In this document: in pieces, positions 38,850 to 49,000 of the stretch
Position numbering within the stretch: position 1 is the stretch's first letter
Layout: each line of letters opens with the position of its first letter
Source of the DNA: Streptomyces umbrinus
GTDB lineage: Bacteria; Actinomycetota; Actinomycetes; Streptomycetales; Streptomycetaceae
Reading direction: 5' to 3'
DNA: 64,000 nucleotides
Assembly (NCBI RefSeq): GCF_030817415.1
Contig: NZ_JAUSZI010000002.1
Coordinates: forward strand, 2,294,001 to 2,358,000
Translations under genes and position numbers: made by a program
The notes under the pieces: generated by a model
The model's input: only the letters and a program-made list of their open reading frames with translations
Database searches by the model: none
What the model was told of the DNA's origin: nothing

Positions 38850-40226
38850 CAGGGCGGTTGCAAGTTCCGGGGGCGTGCGGCTGGTCGGGCTGTGACCGGT
38901 TGGGGTGCATAACAGGGCAGGCACGGGCTTCGTGATCATTGTGGTGTCTAAGCCCGATGATCATGAGGTGGCCCGTGCCTGCCGCTGTATCTTCTCCCAT
39001 TCCCGCCGTGTTGGTGAAGCTGGGTCCGTTGGATGCCGGTCGGGTCGCTGACCTGCGCCTCTACTTCGACTCGGTGCCCGACCCGCGCTCCCGGCGGGGC
39101 CGGTGGTACTCGCTGACATCGATCCTGCTGGTGTGTGCCTGCGCGGTCGTCTCGGGAGCGAGGAGCATCGACGAACTCGCCGAGTGGGGCCAGCGTGCTT
39201 CGAACGCACTGCTGACAGTCATCGGGATCCGGCGCCACCTGCTCAGATGGCGGCGCACTCCGTCGCCGGCCACGATCGGCCGTGTGCTGGGGGCTGTTGA
39301 CGGTGACGCCCTGGACCGGGCGGTGGGCGCCTACCTGGCCGACCGGCATCGCGCTGCCACCGAGCCCGACCAGGCGCCGTCGCCGTCCGCGTCCGGGCGG
39401 CCGCGCGTGATCGCTGTCGACGGCAAAGCACTCAAGGGATCAGCCCGTCTCACCGCGACGCGCCGGCATCTGCTCTCCGCGGTCACTCACGGCACCGTCG
39501 TGACCCTCGCCCAGGTGGAGGTCGGCGCGAAGACGAACGAAACCACACACTTCCAACCGCTCCTGGCACCGCTGGACCTGGCCGGCACCGTCGTCACCTT
39601 CGACGCCCTGCACTCGGTCAAGACGAACATCTCCTGGCTGGTCGAGGCCAAGAAGGCCCACTACATCGCCGTGATCAAGACCAACCAGCCGACCGCCCAC
39701 AGCCAGCTCGCGGCCCTGCCGTGGCGGGACATCGCCGTCCAGCACACCGCCTCCGCCTCCGGGCACGGCAGGCGCGAGTCCCGCTCGATCAAGACCTGCG
39801 CCGTCGCGGACGAACTCGGCGGGATCGCCTTTCCCCACGCCCGCCTGGCCATCCGCGTCCACCGCCGCCGCAAGCAGACCGGCAAGCGCGAGACCCGTGA
39901 GAGTGTCTACGCCGTCACAAGCCTCGACGCCCACCAAGCCCGCCCCTCCGAACTGGCCACCGCGATTCGCGGGCACTGGGGAGTGGAGAACTCCTCGCAC
40001 CACATCAGGGATGTCACCTTCGCCGAGGACGCCTCCACCGTCCACGCCGGAACCGCACCACGGGCCATGGCGACCCTCCGCAACCTCGCCATCGGCGTGC
40101 TGAAAACCCTCGGAGCCGACAACATCGCCAAGACCACCCGGGCGATCCGCGACGAACCCCAACGAGCACTCCCCATCCTGGGCATCACCAACGATCCGGA
40201 CACCTACGGAACTTGATCAAGCCCTG
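38850..40226 (+). mobile_element. ISAs1-family insertion sequence
   Basis: A complete 1,377-bp element inside the RHS gene. Ends CAGGGCGGTTGCAAGTTCCG (left) and CAGGGCTTGATCAAGTTCCG (right, reverse strand) are imperfect 20-bp inverted repeats. The 9-bp target duplication CTTGACGAA is perfect (38841-38849 and 40227-40235). Removing the IS plus one repeat (1,386 bp) restores the RHS frame, so the insertion is recent. Confidence 0.93.
38957..40216 (+). CDS. ISAs1-family transposase (H-repeat-associated type)
   Basis: A 419-residue DDE transposase. RLYFDSVPDPRSRRGRWYSL is the ISAs1/RHS-element H-repeat N-terminal signature; VIAVDGKALKGS carries the first catalytic Asp, VTFDALHSVKTN the second, and RGHWGVENSSHHIRDVTFAE the catalytic Glu. 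The end ITNDPDTYGT runs almost to the right inverted repeat. ATG 38957 is used; an in-frame TTG lies at 38939. No frameshift is visible, so the element should be active. ISAs1 relatives are often found in RHS loci. Confidence 0.92.
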   Translation: MIMRWPVPAAVSSPIPAVLVKLGPLDAGRVADLRLYFDSVPDPRSRRGRWYSLTSILLVCACAVVSGARSIDELAEWGQRASNALLTVIGIRRHLLRWRRTPSPATIGRVLGAVDGDALDRAVGAYLADRHRAATEPDQAPSPSASGRPRVIAVDGKALKGSARLTATRRHLLSAVTHGTVVTLAQVEVGAKTNETTHFQPLLAPLDLAGTVVTFDALHSVKTNISWLVEAKKAHYIAVIKTNQPTAHSQLAALPWRDIAVQHTASASGHGRRESRSIKTCAVADELGGIAFPHARLAIRVHRRRKQTGKRETRESVYAVTSLDAHQARPSELATAIRGHWGVENSSHHIRDVTFAEDASTVHAGTAPRAMATLRNLAIGVLKTLGADNIAKTTRAIRDEPQRALPILGITNDPDTYGT

Positions 40227-41864
40227 CTTGACGAAGGGGTCATTGGCAGGAAGGTCCAGCTTGGTGGCCGTGGGGCGGTTGAGGCTGTCGTAGACGGTGA
40301 CCGTCTGGGTGTAGGCCTGGCCCGCCTTGCCGCCGACATAGCGGGTGGAGGTGGCTGGCTGTCCCTTGCCGTTGAGGACGGTGTCGTAGGTGTAGCCGGT
40401 GAGCTGGGTGGCATCCGTCTGCGAGCCCGCCCAGGTGCCCTCGATGCGGCCGATGGCGTCGTAGTCGGTCACGACCGACTTGCCCTCGGCGTTGGTGGCC
40501 TTGATGGCCTGGTCGAGAATGTTGTAGTCGGTGTCCGTGGTGCCCGTATCCGGATCCGTGGCCTTGTCCAACCGCCCGTACAAGTCGTAGGTGTAGCCCC
40601 ACTCGGCCTTGTCGGGGCCCGTGATCGTCAGCGGCTTGCCGTCCAGCGTGAAGCCGAACTTCGTGGAGGTATAGGTGGCACCGAGGCTGTCGCCGTAGTC
40701 GCTGTCGGTAGGGTTGTTGCCCGCATACTCGCGGGTTTCTACGGTGCGCCCGAGGGCGTCAGTGATGGTCCGGGCGGCCGATCCTCCGTCGAGCGCCGAG
40801 GTGGCGGTGGAGTCCCCGGTGTAACTGGTGGACGTGGACCACTTCTTGACGCCCATGACCAGCAGGCTGCTGGTGACCGGGCGGCCTGCGCCGTCGAAGC
40901 CAGTCTCGGTCTGGTTGGGGGCCTTGCCGTAGGCGGCGCGGGCATACTTGCCGTTGGGCGTGCTGAGGATGTCGAAGATGTCCGCGTGCGTCTCGTAGGC
41001 CAGACCGCGGGTGTCGTAGCGAGTGTCCGTCAGTAGCCGTCCGCCCTGTGGGGTCGGGGACTGGGTCTGCAGCGGCCTCAGCAGCGCGTCATAGATTGCG
41101 TAGCTGGTGTTGTAGGTGGTGCCGTCCTTCTTCAGGGCCGAGCTCGACACCCAGGACTGGCTCTTGTTGTCGATGTGGTAGGCGAACTTGCTGTTGGGGC
41201 CCTGGGTGCCGCTGTCCCGGTTGGGCAACCACACATCGGTGAGACGGCCGAGAGCGTCGTAGGCGAGTTGCGTCTTCTTCGTGTTCGCGTCGAAGCTGCG
41301 CAGCACCAGACCACGGCGCGCATCAAGGTAGCTGATGCCCTTGAAGCCCTTGGCGTCCGTTGAAATGGTCTTCGTCAACGGGCCGGCAGTGGCGGGCGTG
41401 TAGGCGGTGGTGGCGGGAGGGATGGTGCTGTCGGCGCCGCTCACGCTGGTAGCACGGCCGAGTTCGTCGTACGCGGTGGCGGAGACCTTCTGCCAGGTGA
41501 CCACGGCGGTCGAGCTGTAGGCCTTGGCGCGACCGGTCCAGGTGGCCAAGCCCTTGGTCGGCTTCATCGTCGAGGAGTACGCGATGTTGTCGTACGCGGT
41601 GGCGGTGTCCGACAGGACATCGCCGCGCTCGGCGTCGTCCGCCGGCAGGGCGAGGTCCTCGTTAGCCACGGCGCAGGGCTTGCCGACGGTGCGTGAGCGT
41701 GAGACCAGGCTGGTCAGCCCCGCCTCGTCGTTGCGGGCATACCAGGTGACCTGGCAGGTTTCGTCTCCGGTCTTGGCGTCGTCACCGCGGTCTTCGACCT
41801 TGTTCGCCATCCCGTAGTCGTCGTAACTGGTGGCCACAGTGTGGGTGAAGTTCCCCCCGCGAAC
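40227..41864 (-). pseudogene. RHS polymorphic toxin, middle fragment
   Basis: Central YD-repeat portion of the same RHS gene, lying between the IS3-family element (41865-43149) and the ISAs1 element. It begins GGNFTHTVATSYDDYG just inside the IS3 junction and ends NDPFVK at the ISAs1 target duplication. YD motifs are evident (AYDALGRLTDVWLP, YDLYGRLDKATDPDTGTT, DYDAIGRIEGTWAGSQ). The frame is open throughout, so the damage comes only from the insertions. Confidence 0.88.
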
Positions 41865-41878
41865 TGGACAGCGGGTGT

Positions 41879-42706
41879 TTACGCTGCCGGGGCGAGGTTC
41901 TGCCTGAGCAGGGATCTCGTTTCGAGCGGGGTGACGTACCCGTAGTCGGGGTGCCGACGGAGTCGGCTGCGGTTGTACTCGACCTCGATGTAGCGGAAAA
42001 CGTCGGCCCGGGCCGCCTCGCGGGTCTCCCACACGGTCGTCCCGATCTCCGCTTTCAGGATGGCGAACCAGCTTTCCGCGGCGGCGTTATCGTAACAAGA
42101 GCCGACGCGTCCCATCGACTGCCTCATGCGCAACTTGCCTATTTCGGTGCGGAATTCGTCACTCGTGTATTCACTGCCGCGATCCGTGTGCATGATGCAG
42201 CGGTACTCCAGGCCGCCACGCCCGGCCGCCATCCGCAGGGCAGCGACCGGCAGCTCGGCGCGGTGGTGGTCGGCCATCGCCCAGCCGACCACCTCCCGCG
42301 TCGCGAGATCGATGCAGGTCGCCAGATACAACTTGCCTTCCAGCGTGACAAGTTCGGTCATGTCTCCGACCAAGCGCATCCCGGGCCGGGGTGCGGTGAA
42401 GTCCCGGCCGATCAGGTCGAGCGCGAACACCGCCCGCTTCGCCTGCCGGGTCAGGCCCCGACGCCGGCGGCGGGTGATCCCGGCGATCCGGTGTTTGCGC
42501 ATCAGCCGCTCGACCTTCTTGGAGTTCACCGCCCGCCCGGCCCGCCGCAGGGCGGCGTGGACACGCGGGGCCCCGTAGGCACCGCGAGATCCGGCATGCA
42601 GCACCCGGATCTCGCCCACCAGCACCTCCTCGGCCCGCTCCCGCACCGCCCGGGCCGGCCCTGCCGCCCTGTGCGCGTAGTAGGTGGAACGGGACACCCC
42701 CAGCAC
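41879..42706 (-). CDS. IS3-family transposase OrfB (DDE integrase core)
   Basis: A 275-residue catalytic subunit with an rve integrase core. LGVSRSTYYAH opens the HTH_21-type region, VGDMTELVTLEGKLYLATCI carries the first Asp, IMHTDRGSEYTSDEF the second, and NAAAESWFAILKAEI the Glu. The open frame extends upstream of the ATG (…HSVAFLCRVLGVSRS) and overlaps OrfA in the -1 frame. The canonical slippery heptamer GGGAAAA (reverse strand of 42829-42835) in OrfA would produce the OrfAB fusion transposase by programmed -1 frameshifting, the known IS3 mechanism. Confidence 0.93.
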   Translation of the reverse strand: MLGVSRSTYYAHRAAGPARAVRERAEEVLVGEIRVLHAGSRGAYGAPRVHAALRRAGRAVNSKKVERLMRKHRIAGITRRRRRGLTRQAKRAVFALDLIGRDFTAPRPGMRLVGDMTELVTLEGKLYLATCIDLATREVVGWAMADHHRAELPVAALRMAAGRGGLEYRCIMHTDRGSEYTSDEFRTEIGKLRMRQSMGRVGSCYDNAAAESWFAILKAEIGTTVWETREAARADVFRYIEVEYNRSRLRRHPDYGYVTPLETRSLLRQNLAPAA

Positions 42707-42792
42707 ACGGCACAGAAACGCAACGCTGTGACCTGCGAGATTCCCCTCCGATGCCTTCTCCGCATCGATGAGGTGACACCGTGCCGCGGTGC

Positions 42793-43098
42793 CTACCTCA
42801 TCTTGTCCTGAGCGAAGAAGGCGGTCGCTTTTCCCAGAACCTCGATCGTGGCCTCCTGCTCGCGGACCTTCCGCCGCAGCCGGACCAGCTCCTCACGCTC
42901 CGCAGTGGTCAAAGCCCCGGCGGGCCCCTCACCGCGGTCGATCTTCGCCTGCTTCACCCACCCGCGCAGCCCTTCCGGACTCACGCCCAGATCCCTCGCC
43001 ACCTCGGTGACCGTCTTCTCCGAGGACAACGCCAAGGCGACCGCGTCCCGCTTGAACTCGGCCGTGTACCGCTTACTCATGTTGCTCTTCTGGCTCAC
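42793..43098 (-). CDS. IS3-family transposase OrfA (HTH protein)
   Basis: A 101-residue HTH_Tnp_1 protein (KRYTAEFKRDAVALALSSEK, ARDLGVSPEGLRGWVKQAKI) followed by a leucine-zipper-like coil (LVRLRRKVREQEATIEVLGK). The first ATG, MSKRYTAEF at 43080, is an alternative start to GTG 43098. It contains the GGGAAAA slip site for fusion with OrfB. Confidence 0.92.
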   Translation of the reverse strand: MSQKSNMSKRYTAEFKRDAVALALSSEKTVTEVARDLGVSPEGLRGWVKQAKIDRGEGPAGALTTAEREELVRLRRKVREQEATIEVLGKATAFFAQDKMR

Positions 43099-43149
43099 TA
43101 CCTGTGACTGCTTCCTCCGGGACCATCCGTCCCAGTATCAAGCTGTCCG

Positions 43150-45890
43150 ACCGGCAGGGGGAACCTCAGGGCGCGCCACTTCTTCGCGGCGGTCAGATAG
43201 GTGTGGGTGGTGGTCTGTTTGGTACGGACGTAGCGGGCTGCGTGGTCGGCCGCATCGGGCACGGTCTGGCGTGCGGTCTCCTTGGACCACGGCTCGTTCA
43301 CCTGCGCGCCGATGGCGGTAGCACCGTCGTAGGTGACCTGCTGGCGCAGTTGGCCGGCGTACTGGTCGCTGTCGGCGATCCCGGCGACGCCGAGGGAAGG
43401 CGCCGCGAGGGGAGCGAGGGTGACAGAGCGGGTGGTGCCGTCCTTCTTCTTGTCACCGTCCATACCCTGCATGAACAGCGACACAGCCTTGGAGCGGGTG
43501 GTGCTCTCGGCGCCCGTGTACGCAGTCACCTGCCGGTAGCCGCGCCAGTCCGACCAGGTCCGCTCGTCCTTGGGGGTGAACGGGTCGTCGCTGTGATGCC
43601 AGGCCGCACCGGAGTAGTCGTAATGGTGCTCGACTGCCTCGTTCTGCGCGGTCGGGTCGGCCACGGTGACGGCCAGGACGCGGTACTTGTGGAACCAGTC
43701 CACCGATGCGTTCTCGGCGCCGTTGATGTTCCAGTACTGCGGATAACAGGAACGGGTGTTGGTGTCCTCCGGTGCGGTAAGGACTTCGCTGCGCTTGCAC
43801 TCCGGGGACGACAAGTTGACCGTCGTGATGGCCCCGGTCTCCGAAGTGACGGTGGAGATGCGGTGCCGCTTCATCGGCAGGATGTCATCCGTGCCGTCCA
43901 CCCGGTTCGGCCGCAACTGGTACGTGAACGAGATCGGGTTGACCGGGATATCAGTGCCGGCCTTGGCCGTCCGTTTGATCGACTCCAGGACCAGTACGTG
44001 GTCGGAGGTGTCCCCGATGTCGCCTGCGTCCTTGTAGTCCTGGCCCAGCGTCCAGGAGTCCACCGGGTCGTAGGCCTTCGCGGTGGCGTTCCAGGAGTGG
44101 GTGTTGATGCCTGTCAGCCGCTTGCGGGAGAAGAAGGACGGGCCGGATGCGTTGCACTCGGTGTCACCATCCGAGCAGATCGTGTCGAACGGGACGTCCG
44201 GCCAGTTCTTGGCAGTGTCCTTGGTCAGCTCGGCACAGGCGCCGACGGTGCAGCGTTCGGCGTGGTCGAGGGTGACCCTTGCGTCGGCGTCGTCGGTGAA
44301 CAGGGCGTCCTTGCGCAGCCCGTACTTGATTTCCTTGAGGTAGCCGCCGCGGGTGTAGGAGGCGTTGGCCGTGGTCGCCTTGTTCTTCTTGTAGTGGTTG
44401 GATTCCTTCGTGTACCAGTAGGTGGAGACGTTGCCGCTGGTGTCCTCGACGGAGTCGAGGTTCCACCGCCAGGCCTGGGTCAGCGCCCGGTCGGCGAATG
44501 CGTCACCCTTCTCATAGCCCGGCTCGCCACTGTCGTCGCCGAACACCGGCACGGTCCAGGTGGAGTTGGTGCGTTGGTCCGTCGCACCGTCGAGCTTGTT
44601 CAGGCCGAAGACGTACTTGGTGCCATTACCGGTGATGACGGTCCAGTACTCGCCGTCCTTGCCGGTGTCGCCCTGGTCTCCGTTGTCGGCCCCGGTGGAG
44701 CGGGTCACCTTGGAGGCGTCATCACCGGAAAGACGCCACACACTGTCGCTCACCTTGATCAGACGGTTGGACTTGCCGTCCAGGACCAGCTGGGCGTTGT
44801 CGTATTTCCAGCAGCGGTCGTACGTGTCCGCGTGGCCGTCCTTGTCGCAACGGCCGTAGCTGCGTTCGATGTAGGAGTCCGAGATGCTGAAGCCCTCGCC
44901 GACCGCGCTGCCCTGGTTGTTGGTGGTGGCGGTGCGTCCGTCGATGCTCCCGGAGTCATACAACAACGACACTCCGGGAGCGGGCCCAGCCGCCGCGGGC
45001 GGCAGGGTGAAGTCGTAGGACCAGGTGAACGAGCCGGAGCTGCCGCCCGCCTGCCAGGCTGTCGAGTTCGACAGGGCGGTGGCGGAGTAGTCGCCCGTGC
45101 CCTTGGGATTCTGACCACTCACGGCCGCGGCGGTCACCGCCAGCACCACCGCATCCGAACCGGCTGACGCCTGCTTGCCTACTTCGGCTGCGGGGAGCGT
45201 CACCTGCGCCGAGACGCGCTGCTCAACGACATCATTGGCCGACTTCAGCGGGGTCTGCTCGCGGCATTCGGGCTTCTCTGGCGTGGTGAGGACGCAGGCG
45301 GGCAGCTGCACCAGGTGCAGGCGCTCGGCCCAGCCGCCACCCACTGCGGAGGCGAACTGACCATAGCCGACCTGAATGTTGGCCGCGCCTGCTTCGTCGG
45401 CGGTGGCGGTCAGCAGGACGCCGGTGAGGGCGGCCTTGCGGGCAGCCTTCTGGTCCAGGACGGTGATGCGGGCCTGGCCGTCGGCAGCCTGTGCCTTCTT
45501 GCTCGCCTTCGGGTTCAGGGTGACCGGCATGCCGCTCGGTGCGGCCTTGATCGCCTGGGCGCCGGCCAGGTCGAGGGTGGCGGTGCCCTGCTTGGGCCAG
45601 GTGGCCTTCTGCTCCTGGCGGGCCTCGTCTCCTTGGGCATCATTGGCCCTGCGGTCCTTGGCGACCTTGGCGCGGGCCTCCTTGGCACCCAGCTCGTCCA
45701 TCACCTTGACCTTGGTGACACGCTGCTCGGGCAGGTCCGGCTTGCCCAGCCCCTTGTCCTCGGCCACCGCCACGGTGGTCTGGCCCACCGGGGCCAACAA
45801 CGCGGCCGCCAACGTGGTCACCACCAAGGTGCGGCCCCAGCGCCGACTCTCCACTCTTCGGCGCCTTGAGGTGCCTATGCCAAACGCCAT
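43150..45890 (-). pseudogene. RHS polymorphic toxin, N-terminal fragment
   Basis: The start of the RHS gene: a signal peptide (WGRTLVVTTLAAALLAPVGQ then TTVAVAE), a Lys/Ala-rich spacer, and the N-terminal beta-propeller/SpvB-like part typical of Streptomyces RHS proteins (GDYSATALSNSTAWQAGGSS, PGVSLLYDSGSIDGRTATT, NQGSAVGEGFSISDSYIERS). It is interrupted by the IS3 element after LRFPLPV. With the middle and C-terminal pieces it would form one protein of about 2,320 residues. It follows the LamG gene by 112 bp with a strong hairpin between. Confidence 0.88.
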
Positions 45891-45966
45891 CAGATCTACC
45901 CCGCCCAGTTCATGAAGAAGGAAAGTGACTCAAGTCGTGTACGCGGCCGCACTGAGGAGCCGCGGG

Positions 45967-45992
45967 GTGGGCCGGGCTTTGGCCCGGCCCAC
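45967..45992 (-). terminator. Hairpin between LamG and RHS genes
   Basis: GTGGGCCGGGC (45967-45977) and GCCCGGCCCAC (45982-45992) form a perfect 11-bp stem with a TTTG loop, eleven bases after the LamG stop and before the RHS start. It would uncouple or reduce transcription of the toxin gene relative to its partner. Confidence 0.8.
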
Positions 45993-46002
45993 CTATCGCA
46001 GG

Positions 46003-49000
46003 TCAGTCGCCGACGTGGGCGTCGATCTGTTCGGAGCTGGCCATCGCACCGGCCCACAGCCGGACATCGGAGATCCGGGCCGGTAGGTAGTGCTTCCAGG
46101 TGCCGCCGTCGAAGGCCTTGCCGATGGCGAAGTCGCCGGTGCCGAGCTTGACGCTGTAGGCGGTGTTGTCGCCGTTTTGGTTGTGACCCAGGTACAGGCT
46201 GATCGTGCCGTTCAGCGAGTCGTAGATTCCGGTGAGCCTGACAGGGCTGTCCAGGGCGGCTACCTCGTCGGAGACCACGGAGCTGAACGTGCCGTCCGCG
46301 TTGAGCCGACCAAAGTGCCAACGGCCCGAGGGGGTGACCTTTTCGATGTCCTCGCCGGTGTCCGGATCGGGGACGGTTTCGGTCTTCTTGCCGGTCATCT
46401 CGAACCACAGGCCCCAGGAGGCGCCGTCCGTGGTGCGCTGGCCGAGGACTTGGCCGATGTAGCCGATGTTCTTGGTGGCGAGCTGGGCGCTGTTCAGGCT
46501 GACCGAGGTGGACACGGTGAACGCCGCATGGTCATACACCAGCGGACCAGGCGCAGTTGACGCGTCGTCGACACCGTCCAGCACGATCTCCCCGCCGCTC
46601 AGTGAGGCTCCGCCCTGCAGGGTCAGGTTCTTGCCGTAGCCGGAGGTGGAGTCCGCCACGGTGGTGCCGCTGCCGCGGGAAGCGTCCCAGTCCGCCACCA
46701 TCTCCACCCCCGCGAATTGAGCCGAGGTCTGCAGTTTCGCCTCGTCGTCGATGAGTTCGCCGGACAGGGCCCGCTGCCAAATCGCGATCTCGTCGATGGA
46801 GCCGGGGAAGTAGTTGCTGTAGCTGGTGCCACTGGCGCTCTGAAGGCGGCCGAACTGCAGTGGCCCGTCGGAGGCAATCGTCTTGGACACTGCCACCGGG
46901 TCGCCCTGTCGGCGGGCGTCCACGTAGAACGCCAGCTGCCCGGTGTCCGGGTCATAGGTGGCCGCGAGATGGGTCCAGACGTTGGGCTGAGCCTCGTACA
47001 CCGAGTACCTGCCGGTGAAACTGGTGGAGTCGGCGTTACGTACGCCGAAGTACCACTTCTTCTGTGAGGCGATGTACCACAGCGCGAACGGGTTGCCGTC
47101 CGGACCCTTCTGCCCCAGCACCGCCGCGTCCTTCGCCATCGAGTCCAGGCGCACCCAGGCGGAGATGGTATACGCGGCGCGGGGCTCGAAGACGGGGCCG
47201 TTGGTGGCGGCATTTCCGGAGCTGCCGTTGAGAGCGAGGCCCTTGTCGGTGATCACGTCCGTTAGCGGAAGCCCTTCTGCGTCATGCGTGATCTGCCCGC
47301 GCCGGCCCCGGTCGTCACGGACCGCGCCGCCCGCCAGCGTGGCGTTGTGCCGCGTGGTGCCGCTGGCCGTCCCCGTGTCGATCGCCGCACCGCTGGCTTC
47401 GTCAAATCGCCAGCGCCCGAGGGGCCCTTCACCCGAGTTGACCAAGAAATCCACGGTGCTCTGCGCGCCGGGCCTCCCCTCTTCTACGTTGTCGACAGCC
47501 CGGACATAGATGTGGTACGTACCTGAGCGCGGTGGTGTGAACGTGGCGGATTTCGCTGTGGTGCGGGTCCAGGCGGCCGCGGACGACATCTTGTACTCGT
47601 AGGCGACCACGTTCGTGTCCCCGCTGGCCGGAGCGAAGGTGAACGTCGCCTTCTGTCCGGGACCGCCCTTGGCCGCGCAGCTGTCCGGCAGGCACGGGGT
47701 GTAGGGGGCGCCGAGGGTGACCTGGGGTGCCTTGGGGGCGGTCTTGTCGACCTTGAAGTAGCACCAGCCGGTGGTCGAGGCATTCGATGGGCCGGCCAAG
47801 TGGCTCTTGCCGCCGTTGTAGTACGACTGCACCCACGCCCGGTACCGGTACAGCTTGGCATCGGCCAGTGTCGACCAGGTGATCGTTTGCTTCTTGCCGT
47901 CGCCGGCATACGCGTCGCCCGAGGGCCGCACGTCACCATTGCCGGCAGTCGTGTCCGACCAGGTCTTGTCGGTGTTCTGGTGATCCAGATCGAAGAAGAT
48001 CTTCAGCTGGGCCTCCCGCTCACCACCCGGCTTGGTCTGCGTGGTGGCCGCCAGGCCCGGGGTCGGATCGGAGACGATCGCCGGGTCGGATGCGTCCTTC
48101 TCACACACCGTGCCCGTCCCGGTGACCAGGCCCACGCCGGTGGGCTTGTCCGGCAGGCCGACAAAGTTCACCTCGAGGACCGCATCGTTGCGAAATCGCT
48201 TCCACGCCGAGGTGTCCGTCTCGTCGTGCGCCTTGATCATCAGGGTGAGGTTCTTGAACTTGCCCGCCGCGAAGTCCCGCACGGTCGGGGTCAGGTTCTC
48301 GTTGGACTCCTCGGGGTTGTCGTTGAACTCGATCGGCGCGTCCGGAGAATCCGGATCGCACAACGAGCCCCGGCCCGCCGACACATGTCGGTCCCCCATC
48401 GTGTCCCAGCCGCCGGGACGTGAACTCCAGGTGGTGGCGGAGGAGATGTTGTCGCTGGTGCGGATCAGGTCCACCCAGCGCGGGTCGCACTGGAACGCCC
48501 AAGGTTCGGTCACCCGGAACGTGGCGTCCAGGACCTTCTTGCCCTTCAGCGCGGCCGGGGAGAACTCGAAGTAAAGCCGCTGCACATAGCCCGGCCCGCA
48601 GTAGTAGTTGTTCCAGATGCCGCACTTGCCCGCGCCCTTGCCCAGGTCGTCCTCGCCGTTGCCCCAGGCGTAGTCCTCGTAGCCGTCCGAGCGCAGCAGG
48701 GTGCGCTCGGATTCACTCCACGTGATGCTGGGGTCGATGAACAGCGGGTACGCCGACGCGGCCGTGCCGGTCAGCATCTTGGTGTCCGGCACGATCTCCA
48801 GGGAGCCCTCGTCGACCTGCACGTCCATGGGGGACACCACATCGCCCTGGCCGGGCTCCAGTCCCTCGCCCGACGGGGCTGCTTCCGACGGGTCCGACGG
48901 TTGGTCGGCCTCGGCCAACGCGCTCTTGGCCGCCGCGGTCGGGGCCTGACTGACGTCCTGGCCCGCCGAGTCCCACATCTGGGCCCGCGGCGCCTTGAAC

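Larger units (their letters stand above)
41865..43149 (-). mobile_element. IS3-family insertion sequence
   Basis: An element of about 1,285 bp within the RHS gene carrying OrfA and OrfB. GGACAGC lies at both ends in inverted orientation (41866-41872; reverse complement 43142-43148). The exact ends and a short target duplication could not be fixed by eye; in-frame excision of 1,287 bp would rejoin the RHS reading frame. Confidence 0.85.

Noticed and set aside
43104-45167. Plus-strand frame of 687 codons opposite the RHS N-terminal fragment
   Set aside because: Shadow of the RHS gene; Gly/Val/Arg-rich and without domains.
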